64,000 nt of DNA from Nocardioides flavescens (lineage in GTDB: Bacteria > Actinomycetota > Actinomycetes > Propionibacteriales > Nocardioidaceae): positions 1 through 64,000 of the forward strand of contig NZ_WUEK01000013.1 of the NCBI RefSeq assembly GCF_009823805.1, written 5' to 3'. The notes below the pieces were generated by a model that saw nothing but the letters and a program-made list of their open reading frames with translations, was not told where the DNA came from and searched no databases. Shown one piece after another: positions 41,760 through 50,504 of this stretch. Each line of letters begins with the position of its first letter. Positions within the stretch are counted from its first letter, which is position 1. Position numbers and translations under genes: made by a program.

Positions 41760-43151
41760 GTGCGCCCCTCCCCCACGGCTCTGCTGGTCCTCGTGACCAC
41801 GGTCCTCGCGTCGGTCGCGACCGGCCTGTTCTCGCCCGCCGCGTCAGCGGCCGAGCCGACCAGCCTCACCCTGACCGCGACCGGCGGCACCGCGGGCGCC
41901 GCCTCGACCGTCACGGCGCAGCTGGTGCGTGCCGACGGCTCCGGCGTGGCCGGCGCCCCCGTCCTCCTCGAGCGGTCGCACGCCGGCACGTGGGTCGCCG
42001 TCGCGACCCTCACCACCGACGCGAGCGGCCGCGCGGTCACGTCGGCGCCGCTGGCGCAGGCGAGCGCCGACAACGCCTTCCGCGCGTCGTACGCCGGCGA
42101 CGCGTCGCTGGCACCGGCCGCGAGTCCGGTGGTCGTGGCCCCGCTGGAACGCGTCGCCAGCCGGCTGCGGCTGCGGGCTCCGAGGACGGTGGTCGACGAG
42201 CGCACCGCGACGCTGCGGGTGCGCTGGACGACGAACGACGGCGGGCCGGTGAGCGGCGAGGTGCGGCTCGAGCAGCGGGTCGGGAAGCGGTGGCAGGTCG
42301 TCGAGGTCGTCACCACCGATGCGTCCGGCCGCGCCCGCCTCGAGGTCGAGCCGCGCACCGACAGCCGTTGGCGCGCCCGGGCCGAGGCGCTCGAGTGGGT
42401 CGACGGCGCCACCAGCCGGCCCCACAGCATCGACAACCTCCCGCCCGGGGAGCGGGTGCGCCTGCCCGCCGGCGCCCCGCGCCCGCGCATCTCGCTGCCC
42501 GACCAGCCCCACGCCGTGGGCGAGGGGCCCAACCCGGTCGTCACCACGATCCCCGACGACGTGTGGGACGAGATGACCGGCGTGAGCTGGCACCCGGGGT
42601 GCCCGGTCGGGCGCGAGGGGCTGCGGCTGCTGCGCATCAACTACTGGGACTACGACGGCTACCGCCGCCGCGGCGAGCTGGTCGCCGCCACCGGCGCGAT
42701 GGAGCGGATGCGTGGTGCGCTCGCCGACATGTACCGCGCCCGGCTTCCGATCCGCTCGATGTGGCGCGTCGACCGCTTCGGCTTCTCGGGCCGCTCGCGC
42801 GGTGGCGACGACTACGCCTCGATGGCCGCGGGCAACACCTCGGCGTTCAACTGCCGCGACGTGACCGGTCGCCCCGGCGTGCGCTCGCCGCACTCCTGGG
42901 GCGGCTCCCTCGATGTCAACACCTGGGAGAACCCGTTCCGCTCGGCCCGGGGCATCGTGCCCAACGCCTGGTGGCAGCCGCGCTCGCACCCGCGGGTCGC
43001 CTGGCGCTCGCGCAGCCACCCGGTCGTGCGGATCATGGTGCGCCACGGGCTGCGGTGGGCCTACGGCCTCAGCGACACCCAGCACTTCGAGACGGCCTAC
43101 CGACCCAGCCGGGCGGCGTACCCCCGCTGCGCCGTGCTCTCCTGCGACTGA
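41760..43151 (+). CDS. secreted M15-family peptidase with Ig-like repeats
   Basis: A protein of 463 residues. A signal peptide (MRPSPTALLVLVTTVLASV, cleavage near ASA-AEP) precedes two beta-sandwich repeats (about 32-210) with a repeated TTDASGRA motif. The C-terminal D-Ala-D-Ala carboxypeptidase/VanY-type domain follows: SPHSWGGSLDVN with ligands near His378 and Asp385, and DTQHFE with His442. It presumably acts on peptidoglycan cross-link peptides outside the cell, the repeats serving for wall binding. GTG start at 41760. Two Cys near the C-terminus may form a disulfide. Confidence 0.9.
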   Translation: MRPSPTALLVLVTTVLASVATGLFSPAASAAEPTSLTLTATGGTAGAASTVTAQLVRADGSGVAGAPVLLERSHAGTWVAVATLTTDASGRAVTSAPLAQASADNAFRASYAGDASLAPAASPVVVAPLERVASRLRLRAPRTVVDERTATLRVRWTTNDGGPVSGEVRLEQRVGKRWQVVEVVTTDASGRARLEVEPRTDSRWRARAEALEWVDGATSRPHSIDNLPPGERVRLPAGAPRPRISLPDQPHAVGEGPNPVVTTIPDDVWDEMTGVSWHPGCPVGREGLRLLRINYWDYDGYRRRGELVAATGAMERMRGALADMYRARLPIRSMWRVDRFGFSGRSRGGDDYASMAAGNTSAFNCRDVTGRPGVRSPHSWGGSLDVNTWENPFRSARGIVPNAWWQPRSHPRVAWRSRSHPVVRIMVRHGLRWAYGLSDTQHFETAYRPSRAAYPRCAVLSCD

Positions 43152-43199
43152 GCGCCCGTTCGTCCCCGCCTGCCTTGGCCCGTGGGACAGACTGGAGCC

Positions 43200-44540
43200 A
43201 TGCCCGACCGGGACTCGCCGCGAGACCTGCCCCGCAAGGCCGCCGCGCGCACCGCCCGGCTGGCCGCCCTCCCCCTCGGGTACGCCGGCCGCACGGCCTG
43301 GGGGTTCGGCAAGCGGCTCGGCGGCGCGCCCGCCGAGGCGGTGCTGACCGACATCCAGCAGAAGACCGCCGAGCAGCTGTTCCGCACCCTCGGTGAGCTC
43401 AAGGGCGGGGCCATGAAGTTCGGCCAGGCCCTGAGCGTGCTCGAGGCGGCGCTGCCCGAGGAGGTCGCCGGGCCCTACCGCGAGCAGCTCACCAAGCTGC
43501 AGGACGCCGCCCCGCCGATGCCGACCTCGACGGTGCGCGCCCAGCTCACCGCCGGCCTCGGCAGGGACTGGAAGGAGCGGCTGGTCTACCTCGACGGCGG
43601 CCCGACCGCGTCGGCCTCGATCGGGCAGGTCCACGAGGGCCGCTGGCACGACGGACGCCGGGTCGCGGTCAAGGTGCAGTACCCCGGCGCCGGCGACGCC
43701 CTGGCCGCCGACCTGCGCCAGATCGCCCGGCTCGGACGCACCATCGCGCCGATCGTGCCGGGCATCGACCTCAAGCCCCTGATCGAGGAGATGCAGGAGC
43801 GCACGGTCGAGGAGCTCGACTACGGCCTGGAGGCCGAGGCCCAGTCGGCGTACGCCGCGGCGTTCCGCGACGACCCCGACCTGGTCGTGCCCGACGTGGT
43901 CGAGGCCGGCGACGCCGTGCTGGTCACGGAGTGGCTCGACAGCCCCTACTCGCTGGCGCGGATCATCGCCGAGGGCACGCAGGCCGAGCGCGACCGCTAC
44001 GGCCAGCTCTTCGTCCGCTTCCTCTTCGACGGCGCGGCCCGCACGGGCATGCTGCACGCCGACCCGCACCCCGGGAACTTCCGCGTGCTGCCCGACGACG
44101 ACGCCCTCGGCGTGCTCGACTTCGGCGCGGTCGCGCGCCTGGAGGAGGGCGGGCTACCCGAGGCGATGGGGCGCCTGATCAAGGTGGCGTCGCGCTCCGA
44201 CGAGGCGGGGCTCGAGCAGGGGCTGCGCGACGAGGGGTTCATCAAGGACCGCGTCAAGGTGGACGCCGAGCTCCTGCTCGACTACCTCAGCCCGTTCATC
44301 GAGCCCACCCAGGTCGAGTCGTTCCGGTTCAGCCGGGAGTGGATGCGCACCCAGTTCCAGCGCATCAACAACCCCCGCGAGCCCGCCTACACGGTGGCGA
44401 TGAAGCTCAACCTGCCGCCGTCGTACCTGCTCATCCACCGCACCTGGCTCGGCGCGCTCGGCATCCTCAGCCAGCTCGGGGCCGAGGTGTCGTTCGACCA
44501 GCTGCTCACCGACTACCTCCCGGGCTACGCAGACGCCTGA
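43200..44540 (+). CDS. ABC1/UbiB-family atypical kinase
   Basis: A protein of 446 residues of the ABC1/ADCK/UbiB family. The signature KxGQ motif lies in GGAMKFGQALSVL (about residues 71-83). ASASIGQVHEGRW is the Ala-rich nucleotide loop, HADPHPGNF the catalytic loop and VLDFGAVARL the DFG-like motif. In actinobacteria these proteins are not tied to ubiquinone; roles in quinone metabolism or lipid handling are assumed. ATG start. The 3' end overlaps a convergent gene by 35 bp. Confidence 0.93.
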   Translation: MPDRDSPRDLPRKAAARTARLAALPLGYAGRTAWGFGKRLGGAPAEAVLTDIQQKTAEQLFRTLGELKGGAMKFGQALSVLEAALPEEVAGPYREQLTKLQDAAPPMPTSTVRAQLTAGLGRDWKERLVYLDGGPTASASIGQVHEGRWHDGRRVAVKVQYPGAGDALAADLRQIARLGRTIAPIVPGIDLKPLIEEMQERTVEELDYGLEAEAQSAYAAAFRDDPDLVVPDVVEAGDAVLVTEWLDSPYSLARIIAEGTQAERDRYGQLFVRFLFDGAARTGMLHADPHPGNFRVLPDDDALGVLDFGAVARLEEGGLPEAMGRLIKVASRSDEAGLEQGLRDEGFIKDRVKVDAELLLDYLSPFIEPTQVESFRFSREWMRTQFQRINNPREPAYTVAMKLNLPPSYLLIHRTWLGALGILSQLGAEVSFDQLLTDYLPGYADA

Positions 44541-45117
44541 GCGCGTCCTCGAGCCCGAGGCGCGGCGAGGCGAGCACCCGCGGGTGGGCCGACAGGGCGG
44601 CGGCGGGTGCCATCGAGGTCTGCGCCAGCACGACCACGGCGTCGGGGTGACGCTCGGCCTCGTCGGCGACGAGGCGGTGGTAGCCGTCGAGGTCGCCCGC
44701 CTCCCACCGCTCCCACGCCCCGTCGACCACGACCGCCCGCGCGTCGTCGACACCCTCCTCGGCCAGCAGCGCCAGGGTCGGCGCCAGCGTGCTCTCGAGG
44801 GCGGCGAGCGCCACCACCGGGGCGTGGTGCGCCGCGGCGGCGACCGCCAGAGGCCGGTCGATGCGCAGCGCTCCGGCGCGCTCGGCGACCCCACCGATCG
44901 TGGAGCAGGTGCAGAGCACGACGTCGTACGCCGCCACGAGGGTCGCGACCCGCTCGGCGACCGCCTCGGGGCCGTCGGCGCGGGCGTCGGCGAGCAGGTC
45001 CTCGCGCACGACGTGCTCGAGCTCCAGGCCGAGCGCGAGGTCGGGTGCGAGCTCGTCGCGCAGCGCCTCGAAGGTCGCGACGTGCGCCGGCGAGGTGTGC
45101 AGCAGGGTCAGCCTCAC
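44506..45117 (-). CDS. Asp/Glu racemase-fold protein
   Basis: A cytoplasmic protein of 203 residues. LLHTSPAHVATFEAL, VLCTCSTIGGVAE (Cys of the first half) and VVVLAQTSMAPAAAL (second half, with Ala/Thr in place of the second Cys) give the two-lobed Asp/Glu racemase/decarboxylase pattern. Loss of the second catalytic Cys means it may be a decarboxylase-like or other enzyme rather than a true racemase. It is the last gene of a four-gene set with two VOC proteins and a PPOX-type protein. Confidence 0.78.
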   Translation of the reverse strand: MRLTLLHTSPAHVATFEALRDELAPDLALGLELEHVVREDLLADARADGPEAVAERVATLVAAYDVVLCTCSTIGGVAERAGALRIDRPLAVAAAAHHAPVVALAALESTLAPTLALLAEEGVDDARAVVVDGAWERWEAGDLDGYHRLVADEAERHPDAVVVLAQTSMAPAAALSAHPRVLASPRLGLEDALRRLRSPGGSR

Positions 45118-45127
45118 CCCAGCATCG

Positions 45128-45490
45128 TCACACGAGCTCGACGCGGGCCTCGGTGGCGTCGGGGTCCCGCTCGACCACCAGGTCGAGGCCGCGGATCTCG
45201 GATGGCTTGACGCGGTCCCAGAACGACAGCTCGGCGTTGGCCGATCGCGAGGGCACGCTGATGCGCGCCGCGACCGCCGAGGTCGCCCGCGGCTCGTCCG
45301 GGGCGGCGGCCACGAGGTGGAACGTCACCCCCGCCGGCGAGCGGAGGACGGCGCGCTCGCCGCGGTCGAGCAGCACTGCGCCGGCCTCGGTCGCGTGCAC
45401 GATCGCCCGCCCGACGTCGTCGACGTGCAGCTCGAGCAGCACTCCCGACCGACCATCGACCACGGCGCTGGTCCAGCGGGGTCCCGTCAC
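45128..45490 (-). CDS. VOC-family protein, single domain
   Basis: A protein of 120 residues. SGVLLELHVDDVGRAIVHATEAGAVLLDRGERAVLRSPAGVTFHLV is the typical strand-helix-strand of glyoxalase/bleomycin-resistance (VOC) folds (about residues 14-60). The C-terminal half includes ISVPSRSANAELSFWDRV. Metal ligands cannot be assigned with confidence. GTG start at 45490; the gene follows the two-domain VOC gene by 20 bp and precedes the racemase-fold gene by 10 bp. Confidence 0.75.
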   Translation of the reverse strand: MTGPRWTSAVVDGRSGVLLELHVDDVGRAIVHATEAGAVLLDRGERAVLRSPAGVTFHLVAAAPDEPRATSAVAARISVPSRSANAELSFWDRVKPSEIRGLDLVVERDPDATEARVELV

Positions 45491-45510
45491 GGGCGACGGG
45501 TACCCGCCTC

Positions 45511-46266
45511 CTACCGCTCGACGCCCGCCCGCCGGGGTGAGCGGTCGGTGACGCAGTAGCGCAGGCCGGCGGGGTCCCGCAGCACGGTCCACTCGTCGTG
45601 GCGGGCGAGGACCTCGGCGCCGGCGGCCGCGTGGTCTGCGACCTCCGCGTCGCGGTCGTCGGTCGAGAGGTCGAGGTGGGCGCTCGCGACCGGCTGCTCG
45701 TCGTCGAGGCGCTGCACGAGCAGCTGCAGGCCGAACGACGCATCGGGAGTCAGCCGGGCGAACTCGGTCTCGGGCACCGGGTCGCGGCGCGTCCACCCGG
45801 TGAGGCCGGCCCAGAACTCGAACTCCTCGACGTAGCGGCTCGGCGCCACGTCGATGCTGACCTGGTCGACGAGCGACGTCCGCCCGCCCGGCCAGGTCCG
45901 CGGGGCCGGCCGGTCCCCCGCCGCGTGCGCGACCAGGCAGAAGGCCAGCCCCGCCGGCGAGGCGAGCACCCAGTAGTCGCCCTGGTCGGCACTGACGGTC
46001 GCGCCGAGCCGGACCGCGGTCTGCGCGGCCGCGTCGGGGTCGGCGACGTGGAGGTCGAGGTGCACCGCAGGCTCGGCCGCGCCGGTGCGCTGCACCTTCA
46101 GCACCGCCTCAGCGGCGTCGGGCTCCAGCGTCGCGAACTCGCCCGCGGCTCCGCGCGGTGCGGACGGCGTCCACCCCGTCACCTCGGCCCAGAACGCCGT
46201 GCCGACACCGTGGACGTCGGCCGGCAGGTCGAGGAACGCCGTCAGCCAGGTGGGGTGCACGCTCAC
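45511..46266 (-). CDS. VOC-family protein with two domains
   Basis: A protein of about 251 residues with two tandem VOC modules. The first (about 1-115) has TAFLDLPADVHGVGTAFWAEVTGW and WVLASPAGLAFCLV. The second (125-245) has VDQVSIDVAPSRYVEEFEFWAGLTGW and WTVLRDPAGLRYCV. Each repeats the typical xFWxxxTGW and SPAGL elements, so it is an internal duplication. The likely role is handling of a small molecule or antibiotic, unproven. GTG at 46266 overlaps the stop of the PPOX-type gene (GTGA). Confidence 0.85.
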   Translation of the reverse strand: MSVHPTWLTAFLDLPADVHGVGTAFWAEVTGWTPSAPRGAAGEFATLEPDAAEAVLKVQRTGAAEPAVHLDLHVADPDAAAQTAVRLGATVSADQGDYWVLASPAGLAFCLVAHAAGDRPAPRTWPGGRTSLVDQVSIDVAPSRYVEEFEFWAGLTGWTRRDPVPETEFARLTPDASFGLQLLVQRLDDEQPVASAHLDLSTDDRDAEVADHAAAGAEVLARHDEWTVLRDPAGLRYCVTDRSPRRAGVER

Positions 46267-46670
46267 GCGACGGGTCCGCACTCGTGCCCGCACGCGCTGT
46301 CCCCGGCGGCCGCGGGGGCCGGCGCCTCGAACGGCGGTGGCGGCCCGTCGGCGTGGGCGCGCGGCCGGTGCAGCACCGCGCCGGTCGGCGCGATGCGCAC
46401 GTCCTCGCCGTCGACCGCACCGGTGCCGTCGACGAGCAGCGCGAACCCGTGCCGCTCGGTGGGCGGGAACAGCACGGTGAGGGCGGGGTTGCCCGCGAGG
46501 TTGCGCAGCGTGCCGCCGCCCGGCCCGCGCACCAGCAGCCCCTCACCCTCGACCACCGGGTCGACGGTCACGATCTTCACGCTGCCCCCCTCCGAGACGG
46601 TGGCGAGGTGTCCCGACCCGAAGGCGCCCAGGGCACGCTCGAGGTCGGCCAGGTCGACCGGGATGCTCAT
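46263..46670 (-). CDS. pyridoxamine 5'-phosphate oxidase-fold protein
   Basis: A protein of 135 residues with a split-barrel flavin-binding-like fold. FGSGHLATVSEGGSVKIVTVDPV and GTLRNLAGNPALTVLFPP are the usual strands of PPOX-type proteins. The tail has an Ala/Pro-rich stretch and a terminal CGHECG motif, which could bind metal. The cofactor (FMN, F420 or heme) is not determinable. ATG start. It is the first gene of the VOC/racemase group, and a large repeat cluster lies upstream. Confidence 0.82.
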   Translation of the reverse strand: MSIPVDLADLERALGAFGSGHLATVSEGGSVKIVTVDPVVEGEGLLVRGPGGGTLRNLAGNPALTVLFPPTERHGFALLVDGTGAVDGEDVRIAPTGAVLHRPRAHADGPPPPFEAPAPAAAGDSACGHECGPVA

Positions 46671-46737
46671 GGTCGAAGGCTAGGACCTCAACCCAGCGGC
46701 TGAGGAGGAGAACGTCGCCAGCGGTCGCCCATCACCG

Positions 46738-47060
46738 CTGGTTGAGGAGGCGCGCCAGCGCCGTCTCGAAACCGCTACCCCGGACTGACGTGGTTTCCAG
46801 ACAGGACTTCGTCCTTCCTCAACCACCAGAGACGGAGCCCGCCGCCGCTGGTTGAGGAGGCGCGCCAGCACCCTCTCGAAACCACTCCATCGGCGAATGT
46901 GGTTTCGCGACAGGACTTCGTCCTTCCTCAACCACCGTGGCGACAGGACTTCGTCCTTCTTCAACCACCGTGGCGACAGGACTTCGTCCTTCCTCGACCA
47001 CCGGGGACGGAGCCCACCACCGCTGGTTGAGGAGGCGCGCCAGCGCCGTCTCGAAACCAC
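46738..47060. repeat. cluster of seven hairpin-core repeats
   Basis: Units lie at 46738-46775, 46790-46827, 46848-46885, 46899-46936, 46937-46969, 46970-47002 and 47021-47060. Forward units have the core GGCGC-GCCA-GCGCC (GCACC in the third, a mismatch). Inverted units have AGGACTTCGTCCT. Three inverted units are in tandem. This fills almost the whole 393 bp between the PPOX-type and YigZ genes. Confidence 0.9.
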
Positions 47061-47063
47061 TCC

Positions 47064-47690
47064 TCAGGTCCAGCGCTCGCCGACGGTCTCGACCTGGCCC
47101 CGGCCCGAGCTGACCGCTGCGACGAGGGAGGCGAGTCGGGCGGTGCGCTCGGGAGAGGTGGCGATGCGCAGCGCGACGTCGGCGCCGAACTCCCGGTCGA
47201 GCACGACCACGTCCAGCCCGTGGAGCGCGCTCTCGAAGACGCCGGCGGTGGCGTGGTCGAGGCGGACCAGGTGCTCGACCAGCAGGCGCCGGGTGCGGGT
47301 GCCGGCCGCGTCGAGGCCGAGTCGCACGGCCTCGGCGTAGGCGCGGGCGAGGCCGCCCGCGCCGAGGAGCGTGCCGCCGAACCACCGCGTCACGACCACG
47401 ACGACGTCACTGACCTCGCGTCCGCGCAGCACCTCGAGCATCGGGGCGCCGGCGGTGCCGGCGGGCTCACCGTCGTCGGCCGCCCGCTCCACGACGGCCG
47501 GTGGTACGCCGATCCGCAGGGCCGAGCAGTGGTGCCGCGCGTCGTGGTGCGCGCGCCGGAGCCGGTCGAGCACCTCCCGGGCGGCGCCCTCGTCGTCGGC
47601 GCGCACGAGCGTGCAGAGGAAGCGCGAGCGCTTCACCTCGAGCTCGGTCTCCGCGTCCCGACCCGGGACGAGGTAGGAGCCGGTCACCAC
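47064..47690 (-). CDS. yigZ: YigZ/IMPACT-family protein
   Basis: A cytoplasmic protein of 208 residues. The conserved N-terminal domain has EVKRSRFLCTLV, then DDGEPAGTAGAPMLEVL and VVVVTRWFGGTLLGAGGLARAYAEA, the IMPACT signature (about residues 70-125), followed by a ferredoxin-like C-terminal domain. Family members bind nucleotides or ribosomal factors in E. coli and eukaryotes. GTG start at 47690. It follows tauE by 4 bp, so it may be the end of an azlC-azlD-tauE-yigZ operon. Confidence 0.94.
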   Translation of the reverse strand: MVTGSYLVPGRDAETELEVKRSRFLCTLVRADDEGAAREVLDRLRRAHHDARHHCSALRIGVPPAVVERAADDGEPAGTAGAPMLEVLRGREVSDVVVVVTRWFGGTLLGAGGLARAYAEAVRLGLDAAGTRTRRLLVEHLVRLDHATAGVFESALHGLDVVVLDREFGADVALRIATSPERTARLASLVAAVSSGRGQVETVGERWT

Positions 47691-47694
47691 GAGG

Positions 47695-48474
47695 TCACCA
47701 CACCCCCAGCACGCCGCCGCCGAGCCGGACGACGAACGCCGAGACCACGACGATGAAGAACACGCGCACGAACCGCGCGCCGCGCGAGACCGCGACCCGC
47801 GCCCCGGCGTACGACCCGAGGAGCTGGCAGACCCCCATCACGAGGCCCACGTGCCACAGCACCGCGCCCTGCGGCACGAAGAGCGCGAGGGCGCCGAGGT
47901 TGGTGGCCCAGTTGGCCAGCCGGGCCTTGGCGGAGGCCTCGAGGAAGGAGTAGCCGAGCAGCCCCACCAGCGCGAAGACGAGGAAGCTGCCCGTGCCCGG
48001 ACCGAGCGCGCCGTCGTAGAACCCGATGACGAAGCCGACCGTCAGGGCGGTCGCGAGGTGACGCCGGCCGGCGTGACGCAGGACCGTCGCCTCGCCGAGC
48101 GACGGCTTGAACAGCACGTAGGCGCCGACGACGACCAGCGCGACGAGCACGATCGGCTCGAACGCCGAGCGCGGCACCTGGCTCGCGACGAGCGCGCCGC
48201 AGAACGACCCGGCGAAGGCGACGAGCATCATCGGCAGGAAGGTGCGCGGGTCTGGACGGACGCGGCGGTAGTAGGTGAGCGAGCTGGCCGTCGTGCCGCA
48301 GATCGAGGCGAGCTTGTTGGTCGCCAGCACCTGCACCGGGCTGGCGCCCGGCAGGCCCAGCAGGAGCGCGGGCAGCTGGATGAGCCCGCCGCCTCCGACC
48401 ACGGCGTCGACGAACCCGGCCGCCACCGCCGCCAGGCCGAGCAGGGCGAGCGTCGTCGTCGAGACGTCGCTCAC
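47695..48474 (-). CDS. TauE/SafE (UPF0721) anion exporter-like protein
   Basis: A membrane protein of 259 residues with about eight spans. FVDAVVGGGGLIQLPALLL (about residues 21-39) and FVIGFYDGALGPGTGSFLVF are the two TauE/SafE signature loops, with NKLASICGTTAS between them. These transporters move sulfonate, sulfite or related anions. Neighbouring AzlCD, which export amino acids, give no sulfur-specific context. GTG start at 48474, 7 bp after azlD. Confidence 0.9.
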   Translation of the reverse strand: MSDVSTTTLALLGLAAVAAGFVDAVVGGGGLIQLPALLLGLPGASPVQVLATNKLASICGTTASSLTYYRRVRPDPRTFLPMMLVAFAGSFCGALVASQVPRSAFEPIVLVALVVVGAYVLFKPSLGEATVLRHAGRRHLATALTVGFVIGFYDGALGPGTGSFLVFALVGLLGYSFLEASAKARLANWATNLGALALFVPQGAVLWHVGLVMGVCQLLGSYAGARVAVSRGARFVRVFFIVVVSAFVVRLGGGVLGVW

Positions 48475-48481
48475 GGCGCAC

Positions 48482-48793
48482 TCACGGCGCGCCCAGGGCG
48501 CGCAGCGCGGCGGTCAGGACGACCGCGGTCAGCACGCCGACGATGACCGGCGCGCCGCGCCAGAAAAGGACCCCCGCGACGGCCACGCCCGCAGTGGCGG
48601 CGTCCACCTGCAGGTGGCGGCCGTCGGCGAGCGCGGAGGTCACCACGAGCGCGGCCATCAGCGGTCCCGCCAGCAGCCCGACGACCCGGGTGAACCGCGC
48701 CGGCAGCTCCCGCGCACCGAGCACCAGCGGCCCGGCCGCCTTGATCGCGGCCGTGAGCAGCGCGACCCCGGCGATGAGCAGCCAGGCGTTCAC
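48482..48793 (-). CDS. azlD: AzlD branched-chain amino acid exporter subunit
   Basis: A membrane protein of 103 residues with about four spans. AWLLIAGVALLTAAIKAAGPLVLGARELPARF (positions about 3-34) is the AzlD N-terminal pattern. It works with AzlC, encoded directly upstream with a GTGA overlap, in exporting branched-chain amino acids or analogues. Confidence 0.9.
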   Translation of the reverse strand: MNAWLLIAGVALLTAAIKAAGPLVLGARELPARFTRVVGLLAGPLMAALVVTSALADGRHLQVDAATAGVAVAGVLFWRGAPVIVGVLTAVVLTAALRALGAP

Positions 48794-49446
48794 CGCAGCG
48801 CCACGAGCGCGGCCAGCGCGGCCGCGAGGATCGGTACGCCGGGGGGCGCGAAGGGCACGAGGGCGAGCGCGATGACCGCGCCCGCGAGTGCGACCCACCG
48901 GGTCTCGGGGCGGCGCAGCTCCGCGACGAGGAGGGCCAGGAAGAACGCCGGGAAGATGGCGTCGACCCCGAGCCGGTCGGTGTCGCCGAGCAGGTCGCCG
49001 CCGAAGGCGCCGAGCACCGTGCCGGTGAACCACCCGGCGTACTGCGGCGCGAAGGCCCCGAAGATCAGCCACCGGTCGAAGGTGCCGTCGTGGCGGTTGG
49101 CCATGACGAACGACGGGTCGACGACGGTCTGGCCCTGCAGCGCCCGCGACCACGGCCGGCCCGGCAGGGACGGCGCGACGGCGATGCCCATCGCGAGGAA
49201 CCGCGAGTTGGTGAGCCCGCTGGCCAGGACGGCGGGCAGGACCCCGCCGCCGGCGCCGAAGACGGCGATCGCGGCGAACTGACCGGAGCCGGCGTGCACG
49301 AGGGCCGACATCACCACCGCCTGGAGCGGCGACAGGCCGGCGTCGACGGCGACGACGCCGAAGGACAGCGAGAGCAGCAGCGGGACGCTCGCGAACCCCG
49401 CCCCCAGGCGCAGCCCGCGCCGGAAGGACACGTCCGCCTGCGTCAC
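48790..49446 (-). CDS. azlC: AzlC branched-chain amino acid exporter subunit
   Basis: A membrane protein of 218 residues with about seven spans. RRGLRLGAGFASVPLLLSLSFGVVA, VMSALVHAGSGQFAAIAV and the NSRFLAMGIAVAPSLPG stretch (about residues 81-97) match AzlC/BrnF. The following azlD overlaps by four bases. GTG start at 49446; the gene is divergent from the BtuF-like gene with 31 bp between starts. Confidence 0.92.
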   Translation of the reverse strand: MTQADVSFRRGLRLGAGFASVPLLLSLSFGVVAVDAGLSPLQAVVMSALVHAGSGQFAAIAVFGAGGGVLPAVLASGLTNSRFLAMGIAVAPSLPGRPWSRALQGQTVVDPSFVMANRHDGTFDRWLIFGAFAPQYAGWFTGTVLGAFGGDLLGDTDRLGVDAIFPAFFLALLVAELRRPETRWVALAGAVIALALVPFAPPGVPILAAALAALVALR

Positions 49447-49477
49447 CGCACGAGCGTACGCATGCGAGGCTGGGCCG

Positions 49478-50335
49478 GTGCGCGTGGTCTCCCTGCTGCC
49501 GTCCGCGACCGAGATCCTCTTCGCTCTCGGCGCCGGCGACGACGTCGTCGGCGTGACCTTCGAGTGCGACTTCCCGCCGGCGGCGCGCGAACGCCGGGTC
49601 GTCTCGACGACCGCCCTGCCCGAGGGGCTCTCCCCGGCCGAGATCGACGGCTACGTCGTCGCGGCGCTCGCACGCGGCGAGGACCTGTACCGACTGCAGG
49701 CCGACGCGCTGCGCGAGCTCGACCCCGACCTCGTGGTCACCCAGGACCTCTGCGCGGTCTGTGCCCTCGACGTCTCGACCGTCGACGCGGCCCTGGCCCA
49801 CCTCGGCTGCACCGCCGAGGTCCTGACGACCGACCCGCACACGCTGCAGGACGTGCTCGCCTCGATCACCGCGATCGGGGCCGCGGTCGGCCGCCAGGCG
49901 GAGGCCGCCACGCTCGTCGCCGACCTGCGCCAGCGGATGGCCGCGATCTGGCGGAGCACGATGGGCCACGACCGGCCGCGGGTCGCCGTGCTCGAGTGGA
50001 CCGACCCGCCGTACGCCCCCGGCCACTGGATCCCCGAGATGGTCGAGCTGGCCGGTGGGGACAACGTCCTCGGCACGGCCGGCGAGCGGTCGACGCGCAC
50101 CACCTGGGACGACCTGGCCGCCGCCCGGCCCGACGTCGTGGTGGTCGCGCCCTGCGGCTACGACCAGGCGGGCGCCCAGGCCCAGGCCGACGCCCTCGTC
50201 GCCGCCGGGCACCTGCCCGACGACGTGCACGTGGTCGCCGTCGACGCCGATGGGCTCTGGGCCCGCCCCGGGCCGCGGCTCGTCGACGGCGCCGAGCAGC
50301 TCGCCGCCGCGCTCAAGGCGCTCCCGCGCCGCTGA
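49478..50335 (+). CDS. BtuF-like periplasmic-binding-fold protein without signal peptide
   Basis: A protein of 285 residues with the Fe3+/B12-binding (class III) fold: VVSLLPSATEILFALGAGDDVVGVT, LDPDLVVTQDLCAVCAL and EWTDPPYAPGHWIPEMVELAGG are typical of the cobalamin-binding protein group. The mature-like sequence starts at residue 2 with no signal peptide, lipobox or upstream signal frame, so the protein appears cytoplasmic. Such 'cytosolic BtuF' proteins are common in actinobacteria. No transporter genes are adjacent. GTG start at 49478. Confidence 0.87.
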   Translation: MRVVSLLPSATEILFALGAGDDVVGVTFECDFPPAARERRVVSTTALPEGLSPAEIDGYVVAALARGEDLYRLQADALRELDPDLVVTQDLCAVCALDVSTVDAALAHLGCTAEVLTTDPHTLQDVLASITAIGAAVGRQAEAATLVADLRQRMAAIWRSTMGHDRPRVAVLEWTDPPYAPGHWIPEMVELAGGDNVLGTAGERSTRTTWDDLAAARPDVVVVAPCGYDQAGAQAQADALVAAGHLPDDVHVVAVDADGLWARPGPRLVDGAEQLAAALKALPRR

Positions 50336-50356
50336 GCGGCCAACCCGGCGACGTCA

Positions 50357-50492
50357 GTGGTTTCGAGACGGGCCTCGCGGCCCTCCTCAACCACCGTGTC
50401 GGTGGTTGAGGAAGGACGAAGTCCTGTCTCGAAACCACCCAACCGATCCGACAGTGGTTTCGAGACGGGCCTAGCGGCCCTCCTCGACCATC
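50357..50492. repeat. three hairpin-core repeats between convergent genes
   Basis: Units at 50357-50395 (inverted, core GGGCC-GCGA-GGCCC), 50401-50438 (forward, core AGGAC-GAA-GTCCT) and 50454-50492 (inverted, core GGGCC-GCTA-GGCCC). They lie between the stops of the BtuF-like gene and the VWA gene, where a terminator would be expected. Confidence 0.9.
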
Positions 50493-50504
50493 AACTCCTG
50501 AGCA

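Noticed and set aside
46738..47060. CRISPR-like array suggested by repeated units of 33-38 bp
   Set aside because: Units alternate in orientation, spacers are absent or irregular and no cas genes are present; these are palindromic repeats.
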